DNA from: Sycon ciliatum
Taxonomy: Eukaryota > Porifera > Calcarea > Leucosolenida > Sycettidae
Length of the DNA: 64,000 bases
Direction: 5' to 3'
Assembly (NCBI RefSeq): GCF_964019385.1
Contig: NC_088645.1
Span: forward strand, 38,404,350 to 38,468,349
Positions 21,460 to 31,323 of the stretch are shown piece by piece. The notes beneath the pieces were generated by a model. That model did no database searches, was not told where the DNA came from, and saw only the letters and a program-made list of their open reading frames with translations. The position numbers and the translations under genes were made by a program. Positions within the stretch are counted from its first letter, which is position 1. Every line of letters begins with the position of its first letter.

Positions 21460-22134
21460 TGATAGGGTTACGAGGGCTACTAGGGTTATCGTCTCTCGAA
21501 ATATTAGGGTTATTGGTGGGCTTATAGTCACCAGAAATATTAGGGTTATCTTCATGGTGATAGGGTTATCAGGAATATTAGGGTTATCTTCATGGTGATA
21601 GGGTTATCAGGAATATTAGGGCTATCGTCATGGTGATAGGGTTATCAGGAATATTAGGGTTATGGCCATGGTGTCAGGATTATTAGGGTTTTTTTTTCTT
21701 TTTTTTTTTCTACAGGTTATGGTGTTATCAGAAATATTAGGGTTATCGCCATGGTGATAGCCCTAGGGTTAGGGTTATCGTCATGTTGATAGGGTTAGGG
21801 TTATCATCGTCAGGAATACTAGGGTTATCGCTATGGTGATAGCCCTAGGGTTAGGGTTATCGTCATGGTGATAGGGTTAGGGTTACAGGGATTATTAGGG
21901 TTAATATGCCGCGATTTTTAGGGTTAAACGTACAGATTTAGGGTTAAATCGCACAATTTAGGGTTAAAACGCCCAGGTTTTTAGGGTTAAATCGCATTAC
22001 GTCATCGATGACGTCATTTGTAAAACGCTCCGATTTTAGGTTAAATCGCAAACATTTACCGTAAATCGCACAAATTTGCCGTAAATCGGAAAAAATAGGG
22101 TTAAAACGCCCCGGTTTTTAGGGTTAAATCGCTA
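21460..22134 (-). repeat. Telomere-like TTAGGG array, right
   Basis: TTAGGG motifs run toward the right end of the element on the + strand, as at the right end of a chromosome. They are set in the same GATAGGGTTATC and GGGTTAAATCGC contexts as the left array. A poly-T tract interrupts the array near 21690. Confidence 0.9.
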
Positions 22135-22154
22135 TGACGTCATCGATGACGTCA
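21998..22154. promoter_or_regulatory. Paired CRE-like palindromes, right arm
   Basis: Mirror images of the left-arm sites: an imperfect copy at 21998-22017 and the perfect 20-bp palindrome at 22135-22154. Confidence 0.5.
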
Positions 22155-22185
22155 GTGAGTTGGTACACGCCTAATACTTTCTACT

Positions 22186-22191
22186 TACGTT
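22186..22191. repeat. Target-site duplication, right (TACGTT)
   Basis: Matches 10583-10588 exactly. Confidence 0.9.
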
Positions 22192-22680
22192 AGAGCGTAC
22201 ATTTGGCGGCGGACAGCTAGCCTCTGCAGCAAGGCGTGAGGACCAGTGATAGAAAGGGCCTTCCGCTGTACTCGGTCGAGACTTTGCAGGTGAGAGTTGG
22301 CTGCGCCCATCCATATCAATGGTGCGTATTCGAGTACAGGGCGTACGAAGCCTTTGTACGTTGTCAAGCGTCCTTCACGATCAAGCAAACTTGATGCTCG
22401 ATGCAGAAATCCTAGACGGTCGACAGCACGAAGAGAAACATTGCGAAGATGGCGTCTGAAGGTGAGTTTGCTGTCGAAGGTCGTCCCCGCATGGAATATC
22501 ATGGGCTCCGAATGTTAGTTCTGGGAGTGGCCAGCGGTTGCGGTGGTGGCCAATATGCAGCAGCTGCGACTTTGTTGGCTCAAAGCGAACCCACCATTGT
22601 TCTCCCCAGCTACATAATCGATCCAGGCTAGATTGCATGTCTGCAATACTGCCAGCAGAGTCATTTCTGGATCGCATGTA
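22192..22680 (-). pseudogene. Split LINE, segment 2: RT thumb region
   Basis: Reading leftward, the frame gives RSRNDSAGSIADMQSSLDRL, then SWGEQWWVRFEPTKSQLLHI, then a frameshifted continuation with YKGFVRPVLEYAPLIWMG and SLDRVQRKALSITG. These are the post-palm and thumb regions of a LINE RT. It connects upstream to 25091-27097 and downstream to 10239-10588. The frame break lies around 22500. Confidence 0.8.
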
Positions 22681-22704
22681 TCTATTATTGCACGATTAAA
22701 GAGG

Positions 22705-22790
22705 TCAATATATGAAATATAGAACGAGTAAAAGACCGAGGTCCCCCGAGGTCTTTTACGAGGACTATATTTCATATATTGACCGATTAT
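22705..22790. repeat. Long palindrome (hairpin), copy 1
   Basis: GAGGTCAATATATGAAATAT folds back on a matching inverted copy. The centre is GACCGAGGTCCCCCGAGGTC and the stem is about 35-40 bp with few mismatches. The homologous hairpin of the second block is at 23767-23850. Shorter palindromes GCGGTCAATAT...TTTGACCGC lie at 23107-23139 and 24151-24186. Confidence 0.8.
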
Positions 22791-23595
22791 GAGGGCAATA
22801 ATAGATTTATCACGACATAGCATACCTAAAACTGTTTTTGCTTTGCTATAGGAAGAAAGGAATACTATTGTAATAGTATAATAGTATGTACATATGCCGT
22901 TTACATTGGACATTACTTCTGTGTAAACCGAAGTTTTCAGTTGTCTCTTGTAGTATGTTCCCCAAGTTCTTTGACTGAGAATTTGACAGTTTGGGTTCAA
23001 ATCCCAGCATTTGGCTTCAGATTTTTCTTCTTTCAGTTCTTTTCTTGAGGAAAAAGTTCTAAGTCCTCGGGCTAAGTGGTCAATAATATTTAAGTGGTCA
23101 ATATAAGCGGTCAATATATGCTGATATTTGACCGCTTAGAGATCACAAGTTTCTGTGGGGGTCAATAATAAGAGAGTGATAAGATGATATATACTGAGCT
23201 TGTATACAAACTCCCATCTCTCCCCACACAACACTCCAGACTTGTATTTTGCATATAACAGGTACTTCGATGACGAGAATATAAACTGGTATATAAACTG
23301 GTTTATACCTCACTCCATATACACCCACACTCATATACCAGATCTCCCATGAAGTTTATAAATTTCCATATACACTGTTCAATATACACCACTAAGGAGG
23401 TATATACACCACTAAGGAGGTATATACATCACTGAGGAAAACCATCAGAAATAAACTCACTGAGGAGCTTTCTTTCTCTAAAAAGGAGTGTATATAGCTT
23501 TCTTTCTCTAAAGCTATATTCACTCCTTTTTAAGGAAAGAAAGCTATATTCACTCCTTTTTGCTCTTGAGCTTGCGCATGGAGAGGTATAAATAT

Positions 23596-23725
23596 ATTAT
23601 AACAAGGGACCTCGTGCATATCGAGAAATATCGACCAGTTATAAAAACCTCGGCTTCGCCTCGGTTTTTATACTGGTCTATATTTCTCGATATAAACTCG
23701 GTCCCTTGTTATAATATAATTATAC
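23596..23725. repeat. Largest hairpin of the insertion
   Basis: Inverted arms share TATAACAAGGGACC, ATCGAGAAATAT and ATAAAAACC around the centre CTCGGCTTCGCCTCGG. The stem is about 55 bp with small bulges. The CTCGGCTTCGCCTC centre recurs at 25020-25034. Confidence 0.8.
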
Positions 23726-24338
23726 ATATAAACTGGTGTATAAGTATCTATTATTGCACGATTAAAGAGGTCAATATATGAATATAGAACGAGTCAAAGA
23801 CCGAGGTCCCCCGAGGTCTTTGACGAGGTCTATATTTCATATATTGACCGATTATGAGGGCAATAATAGATTTATCACGACATAGCATACCTAAAACTGT
23901 TTTTGATTTGCTATAGGAAGAAAGGAATACTATTGTAATAGTATAATAGTATGTACATATGCCGTTTACATTGGACATTACTTCTGTGTAAACCGAAGTT
24001 TTCAGTTGTCTCTTGTAGTATGTTCCCCAAGTTCTTTGACTAAGAATTTCACAGTTTGGGTTCAAATCCCAGCATTTGGCTTCAGATTTTTCTTCTTTCA
24101 GTTCTGATTTTTTGAGGAAAAAGTTCTAAGTCCTCGGGCTAAGTGGTCGATAATAAGTGGTCAATATATGCTGATATTTGACCGCTTAGAGATCACAAGT
24201 TTCTGTGGGGGTCAATAATAAGAGAGTGATAAACTGGTATATAAACTCCTTTTTTTTTAGGATTACACTAGTGACCTGCAGTCCGCCTTGATGGTTTTCG
24301 ACATGCACGACGGTCCCAACTTCAGGATATCTTTCCCG

Positions 24339-24740
24339 TCAACGATGAAGATAAACAACGTCGTCCTTTGAAACTGGTGCCTTGTGCTGCACCTGACGTT
24401 CGAGGCTGTCCTTCTTTTGCTGTTTCAGCAGTCTGTCTGTCAAGCGCAGCACTCGACATGTGCGGTTGAAGAGCCCCGCGTGCCGCTCCTCCTGCGTTTT
24501 TGCATAGACATAGAATGCAGATAGCAGGCGCGACGGAACTTCATTACTGATGGTTTTCCAATCGATGTTCTCCTTTCCGCATCCCTCGCAGAGCGGACGG
24601 AACATGCGCAGCCATAATCCGTGGCACTGCCAGTGTTCTTGGAAACTGCTGCTTGAATAATGGCATCGTGATTCGTGGTCGTCCTCAGAAGAACTAAAGA
24701 AACGTTTGGGAGTCGATTCAACAGGCTCGTGCTGATTCAC
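24339..24740 (-). CDS. Hypothetical ORF inside the insertion
   Basis: This 133-codon frame starts MNQHEPVESTPKRFF, has CEGCGKENIDW near the middle and a charged C-terminus (RLLKQQKKDSLERQVQ). It does not resemble a transposase or replication protein I know. A T-rich tract followed by AG near 24262 lies downstream on the other strand and is uninformative. It may be a fragment of a captured host gene or a chance frame. Confidence 0.25.
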   Translation of the reverse strand: MNQHEPVESTPKRFFSSSEDDHESRCHYSSSSFQEHWQCHGLWLRMFRPLCEGCGKENIDWKTISNEVPSRLLSAFYVYAKTQEERHAGLFNRTCRVLRLTDRLLKQQKKDSLERQVQHKAPVSKDDVVYLHR

Positions 24741-25090
24741 TTTACTCTTACTTTGGAAAGGAGACGAACTCTATGTCTCTAATGAGCAAACGGTTCTTTT
24801 ACAGAGCCCGCGGTGAGATCTGCGCGCGGTAACGGTCACTAGCACTGTGAGGTTCAAACTAACTTACTTGGCACATAGCTGTTACTTCCGATGTTACTAG
24901 TACTTCAGTACTAAACTGAAGTCACAAAGAGTGTGTGATGGTACTGCACTAGAACTGCATGCACTGCACAGAGTCATTGGTAGTCTTGTACTTGATCCGC
25001 ACAGGTTGGGGAAAGGAAGACTCGGCTTCGCCTCAGTTTGTATACAGGTTTATATTTCCCATATAATCAACTAGTTGGGTTATATTATAT

Positions 25091-27097
25091 ACGTACGGTG
25101 TGGTGTCATTTGCGTGCACACCCATTTGCGTTGATGGGGAAAGACAGGCCTCAGCATCGTTGACATACATCAAAAATAAGGTGGGTCCCAGGATCCTGCC
25201 TTGGGGTACGCCAGCTTTAATCTGGAATTGAGCAGACTCCTGTCCATTGACGATTGCGCTTAGTGTGCGATTCCGTAGATAGTCCTGTATCCACTGCAGC
25301 AGGCCACCGCCAATACCGAGAGTGGCCGCTCTGGGTAGGACGCCAGGGTCAAACGCACCAGCAATGTCGACAGCCAGGACGTGAGCACAGCCACCAGCAC
25401 CAGCTGCCAGCGACCAGTCATGCCCAAGCAGTGCTAAAAGGTCCGCTGTTCCAAGGCCACTGCGAAATCCGCACTGCTTGGTCGACAGGAGATGCTGTTT
25501 TTCAAGGTGATTCAATTTGACAGTTCACAGTACGCTCCATCACTTTGGAGATGATGGGGAGGAGGGAGACTGGGCGGTAATTCTTAGGATTGAATAGGCT
25601 GCCCTTCTTGTACACTGGCACAACTAGAGCACTCTTCAAGGCCTCTGGTTAAACACCCTTACGGAAACACAGGGCGAAGAGGGACGTGAGAGGCGATGCA
25701 AGTTCATGGCAGCACTCTTTGAGCACTCGGGCAGGGATGTTGTCCGGACCGGACGCCTTGCCAAGGTCGAGCTGGTCCAGGAGGCGTTTCAGTGTTTGCA
25801 GGCGGAAGTAGATTCGGTTAAGTTGGGTGACCCCGGGCTGGCGAGCATGAGGGAGATCCCCCGGGCCCAAGTCATCAAGCTATGTTTATTGGCGAAATAG
25901 CGACCAAGGCAGTTCGCTTTGGCAGCATTCATGCGGAGTTGGTTACCAGCTTCATCCACCAGGCGTTAGTATGGACGAGCCGTGACTGGCGCCAGCATCA
26001 AATTTGAGCACCGACCACCATTGCTTGTCTCTCAGGCCTCCGCGTAACAGTTTCCGACAAAATCACAGTTCCCAGGATGTGCGAGCTCGCACATTCGCGA
26101 AGATAGCATCTTCTACTGAGCTCATAAAGAAAGCCTTGTGGGCTTCGCTGAAAATGTTGCGTCTCCAGGCGTTCCATGCCTTGTCTTAAGTGTGCAATAC
26201 TGTGGTGCACTCAGGAGTCCACCATTTGGGGTCTGCTGGGCGGGAAACAAGATGCTTGGCGGGGATTAATTTCTGCATCCCGCTGGAGATGACGTCGCTT
26301 ACCTTCCTTCAGGACTCTTCACGGTTGTCAGTCACAATGGTGGACCTGTCAGTAGTGCTGTAGAAGGCCCGCAAGGGCCCCCAGTCTGCCTGATCGTAGC
26401 GCAAGACAGTCCTGGAGGTAGCTTGCTTACCATCAGGGGTGAGATAAAAGTCGGCAAGAACAACTCCATGGTCAGAGCGACCAAGTGGCGCTTTGACAGT
26501 GGTGTTGATAGGAACGGGCATGTTGGGGAGGATGAGGTCCAGGGTATTCAGACCCCTAGTCGGCTACAAGACATGCTGATCGAGTTGAGGCTCAGCACAC
26601 AGTTCTTCCAAGGCCTCTCCAGCTACAGTTGTTTTGCTGCTGCAGAGCCAAGTCTCGTGATGGACATTGAAATCCTCAGGTAGCACTATGTGAGTGCCGT
26701 GAGTGCGGGCCACGTCTAGTGCAGGTCCAAGATACTCAACCAGACCGGTGTCGTTGCCCGCACAGGATCCAGGCCGGAACAAGGCACCGATAACAACAGA
26801 TTGTTGCGTAGAAAGACCCACTGCGAGCCAGAGGACTTCGTGGTCAACAGTGGGAATCTGGTCGAGGTGCACCACTGGAAGACCGGATTTCACCCATACA
26901 GCAATGCAGCCGCCAAATGCATCCCGGTCACGTCGGATGGGAAGCGAGTATCCTGGAAATATGGTCTCAGAGGCTACAGTCTGGGCCGAGAAGTTCGTTT
27001 CTGTGATAACCGCTATTTCGACGTTATCGTTGAGCAGTGCATGCTGCCACGCTTCCAGCTTCACTAGCCAGCGGAGCGGCGGAGCTGTACTGATCAA
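25091..27097 (-). pseudogene. Split LINE, segment 3: endonuclease and RT palm
   Basis: 27097-26564 encodes an APE-type endonuclease N-terminus (IAVITETNF, FGGCIAVWVKSGLPVV, VLPEDFNVHHETW). 26521-26309 gives GRSDHGVVLADF (the SDH motif). 25870-25649 gives the first RT block (GKASGPDNIPARVLKE). 25515-25033 gives CGFRSGLGT, VDIAGAFD and AGVPQGRILGPTLFLMYVND. The catalytic box reads HANDT where active elements have Y/F-A-D-D, and the endonuclease GDFN motif reads EDFN. With several frame breaks, the copy is dead. Confidence 0.88.
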
Positions 27098-27120
27098 TGG
27101 CGGGGGGGGGGGGGGGGGGG
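27098..27120 (+). repeat. Poly-G tract at LINE N-terminal region
   Basis: An almost pure G run of about 19 bases at 27102-27120 (C on the LINE strand). It interrupts the presumed LINE reading frame upstream of 27097. Confidence 0.85.
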
Positions 27121-30100
27121 CGCCAGCTGATGCTGTGGTGTCGCTGTCAGCACCATCATGTGTAGGGTCATCTCTCGCTGGGCTGGCAGGGTGTTGTCGG
27201 TTGGGCTTCGGACGGTCTCGGTACTCCCATGGCCGGGCGTATAGAGGCCTTGGCCAGAAGTCCGGAGCTCAGGTTTGTGGCATCTATACAAATCCTAGCT
27301 GACACCTTTCCCGTCCGCGTTGTGTGGATGCTGCCGTTATGAACACTGGCCGTTGATCCCACTGCCTCGAACTTGGGTAGCAATGAAGCCGAGATCCTAT
27401 TGTCATCAAGCTGCCCCTCCCTTTCCTCCACCCGTGCCATTCCGTATGTCTCATTGCTGCCTTGCTGCTTTGTGCCATCAAAATAACGATGTATGTGTTT
27501 TTGTAAAAACAGTATGATAATAAAGCGCACGCATCCGCCAAAATGTGCTGGAAAGTGTTGTTCCGCTTGATGCGCTTGAGTCTCGTCTTCGTCGTGGTCG
27601 TCATCCCAAATGTAATTCACAGTCTACTGTTGGATCATCCTCTTCCGGTGTAGATATGCCAACTTGCTTCTTTTCCTCCAGATGTGTGAGGCAGGAGTCA
27701 ACCCAGAGAAATGTGAAAGTTGGACAAAGGCCCACCGGAAAACCAACCAAACTGTGAAAGAATCTGTCAGCGTCTGGAAGAGTCACACGAAGCCAAGTGA
27801 GAAGACGTACTGGAGAGGACGGACTTACGATGACAATAGAAATGATAACAAAAGTGGATGTTAGACAACGTGGAAGACCGCGTAATTAAACCAGAACTTT
27901 GAGACTAGAGAAGCTAGAGTGAGTGAGAAGGTCCATGAAGAATAATACTGGAGGAGATGCAGCTGAAGGGACAATGAGCGTCACCAGGCCATGAAATGGG
28001 TACTATGATGTCACGCAGCGGAGAGATTACAGGACACTGGAGGGGACAACAAACGGATAGGAGCCCAAAGAGGCACTTCATCTATCTAAAGCCATCTGTC
28101 ATCTGTCTCAGTACTGTCATGTGGTAGAGGTACATTGCATTCGGCTGTGTTAGAAGCGTTGTACAAACTTAAGTTTGATCCTGAGCTTTGTTTCCAGAAA
28201 GAAAATGTGTTGTCTGTACAATTGCTTGATGCTATTCCTCGTCGATGTGTGAATAATGCTACATTATTTTTTCACTACGCTGTTGTTGTCATTATATCTT
28301 CTTCTGAAAACTCGACATATTTCTACCCTGTCATGAGAGTTGTATCTCAGTATATTTGCGCTATATGTTGTACTTCGAAGTAGTATTTTTATTTCAGCCA
28401 TTTCCTGTATAATCCTGGAGAGAAAGGGAAGAAAAACGCTTTATACATCATGTGAAATGTCTTCTGGACTGGATGCGTTAATTGCGCAGATGTACGCAAA
28501 CTTGGCTTTGTTTTAGAAAAAATGAGAAAAAAGTCACATCAAGCCCTTTGGAGTCCATAACTTTTTTGCTTCCTCAGGATTTGTGGCCGTCACGAAAATG
28601 CGCACTCAATTTCCAACATAACTTTGGTTCTACTTCACCGGTTTTGAAGATCTTGGGCTCGTTGGAAAGCTCTTGATGAGAGAAATACAATGAGCCCAAA
28701 CTCGCCAAGAGCACTACTCATTGTCCGCCACAACGCGCTCCAAACGCGAGTCCAGCTCCAGATCTGAGACGAAATCGGTCTTCTGCAGCCATTTCACTGA
28801 ATCTAGCTCAGAACTGTTCAAGTGTTCAACGTTTTTCGAGTTGAAGCTTACCTTGGCGTGACTTCGCGCCGCGCCGGTCCTGGCACGTGTCATGAAGCTG
28901 GGAAAACCCCTTTTTTTCACGCACTGCTGACTCGCAGCACCCAGAGCAGAAAATTCGAAATGTTTGATCGCTCGCCACTCATTCAAATGTCATCGGAGAG
29001 ACTTCGGACCTGTTCAAGGCAATAGCTGTGAATTTTCTCTACCATCTAGACCCTTCGATTTTTGAATTTGGTCAAGATTTGGCCGAGAACCGAAAGTTTG
29101 ACTGCGCCCACATGCATACAAAATGCCCATGGTTCGAAATCGACCCATGGACTCCAAAGGGTTGATTACCTCCTAAGCGTCATCGAAATTGTCACAGTTT
29201 GAATTTTGAAATAAAACGGGGTATATAATCACCAGCAGTTGTACCACTGTTAAGGAATCGGACATAGACGACAGTCATCAGTATAGGGTGACAGCAAAGT
29301 TCCATTTTCTGTCGTTGGAAACTGAAAATTTTGAACTAGACGCCATGTCTTCGCTGATGTCCCTGCGAGGGTACTTTCGACTCGCTAAGATCAGTCAGGC
29401 ATTGCAATCTGCACATTTCTCATGCTTACTAGTATAGCCATTCACTCAAAAACTGTTCATTGTTTTACCTTAGCTGGGGTGAGAATGACTTCGTGGAACA
29501 AGCAGCAGCGCTTGGAGAAACATCGAGGGGGTCAGCAAACTAATGCATGCAAGGAATGCTGAGACAGTCAGTACTGTACCTGCAAGGGCCGTGTAGACTC
29601 TGCGTGTACACAGTAGTGTAGAGCTAGTGATGCAGTGAGTACAGGTACTGAGTGAATCTACCAGTGATGCTGAAAAAGGGTGCGCGTTCGACGTGATAGT
29701 ACACTTACCTGCATGAGCAGTGACCACACAGCTAAATTGAATAGGGCATCCCACGGCTAAAAAAAAAGTTCATTACAAGCTCGAGGTGATTCCGCCGACG
29801 GTAATCAACCGATCTCGCAACGATCGTGTATTCTTACTGTTTGCGTGGTGAAGTAGAAATCATCCAGAGCCAGCAGACGACAAGCATAGCAGCTGTTGTC
29901 CTGTGGAGAAAGTCTTCATCTCCGCGTAAATCTTTCAGCCTAACTGCCCCGGAACGTTACTCTAGACTTCAGACTACCATCATGTTTACTAATTTTTATG
30001 GTTTAGCGTATGGAGTTGTCAGTAACAAGTGACAAGTCACTAGTCAAACTGCGACAATTTCGATGACGCGGAGGAAGTATATGTTTCGCATCGAAATATT

Positions 30101-30318
30101 CCTGGAAAAGGCACGCATATGGGAGGGGAAAAACAGAAATGGAGGAAAAAACAAAACTCCATTCTTTGTGTACTGAGCCATGTTGCACACAGAATAGCTG
30201 CACTACTGAACTACTGTAAAACCGGAAAGTCTAACGAGTCACAAAGTCTATTGTTTTAACGACCAATTATTTTTCGTTATTTCCAAAAAACGTAATCGCT
30301 AGATGTCTGTGTATAGAT
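27121..30318. other. Anonymous region, no gene supported
   Basis: 27121-27900 may include the 5' part of the split LINE (minus-strand frames with SARICIDATNLSSG), but this is weak. 27900-30318 holds only short frames without known domains, for example 28135-28383 (+) and 28714-28986 (-). No terminal repeats, RNA genes or exon-like blocks were recognised. Confidence 0.5.
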
Positions 30319-31323
30319 GCGACTGTTGATGCAAAAGTGACTGAAGGCCTGAGCGCAGCTTTTGAATTTTATTGCAGTATGCACGGTGAGATCGCGTGCT
30401 CTGTGACGTAGGATGACGCTTCCTGCATCACGATACGCGGCCATCGATCGCGAATGTGCCTGGAACGCTACTCAGAACAGACCATGATGGCAGAGGTAAG
30501 ATGAGCTTCATTCCCTGCTTGAACTGCTGAGAACCCCCACAAACTGTCCTAGGAGTGTTGCAATGGCAGCAAGCCGTTGAAATATGCCCCGTACAGCATG
30601 GAGAGTTATTCGTCTTTCACACTTACCTCCTGCAATCCCGAACATAGTCCAACAGTAAAGTCCCTTGTTTTCATATCGATGCTCGACAAAAGCGGCTAGC
30701 TCGGTCCCTTTGTGTTGACTGGCACGCGAGTAGCACTGACTGCACGCACTTGTCGCGAGAACTGCATGAGAGATTTCTTACGTCATAAAGAAGTTTTGTT
30801 TTTTCACGGCTGAGCGTAGCGAAAGAGTGCAAAAAACGTATTTTTCACTCACAAACATTTTCGTGCATTTCCTCTTGTTCTGCGCAACTCCGTTGAACCT
30901 GCCATCGTGGTCTTTGTTTTTCCTCGTGGTAGTTGAAGTCGTGAGTGTGATTGCTCTGGTAGACCACTACCCCATGTACTGAACAGTCGCTTTGTGAGTG
31001 AAAATGTGATTTCATCATCATTTCACTGGTCTTCGACCTACATGGTCAGGGAAAGTCCCGGTTCGTAGGCCTACAACACGGTCACTGGGTCGGTCAGCGT
31101 GTTCTTGAGCGCAGTAACAACAAAGGTGTGATCACTTTCAGACCAACGGGCGTTCAAGGCGAGTAACAAGCGCACTTGACAAAGGTGACACTGAAATCTC
31201 GTGAGCCGTGGGCCACGCAAATTGGCATTCTTGCGTCACAAGGCACCTGATTTCACCGTGCATCTTGCAATAAAATTCAAAAACTGCGCTCAGGCCTTCA
31301 GTCACTTTTGCATCAACAGTCGC
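30319..31323. mobile_element. 1-kb inverted-repeat (foldback) element
   Basis: The left end 30319-30389 (GCGACTGTTGATGCAAAAGT...) is repeated inverted at 31253-31323 with only a few mismatches, and weaker pairing continues about 30 bp further in. No transposase ORF is present. The flanks show no clear target-site duplication. A relic of Ngaro terminal repeats lies inside at 30788-31003. Confidence 0.8.
30788..31003 (+). mobile_element. Ngaro terminal-repeat relic
   Basis: 30795-30852 matches the inverse of the A repeat of the 36671-42307 element (TTCACGGCTGAGCGTAGCG, then GTGCAAAAAACGTATTTTTC). 30955-31003 matches the inverse of the B repeat (GGTAGACCACTACCCCATGTAC, then TTTGTGAGTG). Only A then B remain, so the interior is gone. 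Confidence 0.6.

Larger units (their letters stand above)
10589..22185 (+). mobile_element. Polinton/Maverick derivative with giant terminal inverted repeats
   Basis: The element is 11,597 bp. It starts AGTAGAAAG, ends with the inverted copy (CTTTCTACT) and is flanked by TACGTT, matching the Polinton rule of AG/CT ends and 6-bp duplication. The arms (10589-14866 and 18033-22185) are near-identical inverted copies. The 3.2-kb spacer holds the PolB palm region, an integrase C-terminal remnant and a zinc-ribbon ORF. Seen directly: PolB with an HNH-type insert and the integrase tail. Missing: the integrase core, major and minor capsid proteins, packaging ATPase and protease. It inserted into a LINE ORF2. 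I infer a deletion/copy-back derivative unable to move by itself. Confidence 0.9.
18033..22185 (-). repeat. Right terminal inverted repeat arm
   Basis: This is the inverted copy of 10589-14866, about 4.15 kb. The telomere-like array is shorter by roughly one long unit and has a T-rich insertion near 21690-21715. Confidence 0.92.
22681..25090. mobile_element. Hairpin-rich insertion inside the LINE
   Basis: The LINE RT frame breaks at GCATGTA (22680) and resumes at TACGTACGG (about 25090), so about 2.4 kb was inserted at a TA-rich point. The insertion starts TCTATTATTGCACG. It holds two direct copies of a block of about 0.5 kb (22681-23205 and 23749-24240), each with several long palindromes. 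The middle part (23340-23745) and the tail (24250-25080) are single copy. No transposase is recognisable, so I class it as non-autonomous and of unknown type. Confidence 0.6.

Noticed and set aside
10589-22185. Palindromic assembly artefact
   Set aside because: The arms differ at many positions, and the flanking duplication plus split LINE frame support a real insertion. Long reads would still be needed to exclude error within the spacer.
22985-23010. tRNA-like T arm (GGGTTCAAATCCC), also at 24056
   Set aside because: It matches a B box, but no pairing acceptor stem, D arm or A box at the right distance upstream. An A-box-like word lies downstream, in the wrong order.
27121-27890. ORF1 of the split minus-strand LINE
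   Set aside because: Frames are short, broken by a poly-G run and show no coiled coil, RRM or zinc knuckle that I can recognise.
30319-31323. Autonomous DNA transposon
   Set aside because: The interior has no frame with a transposase motif and contains a retroelement relic, so it is kept as a non-autonomous foldback element.
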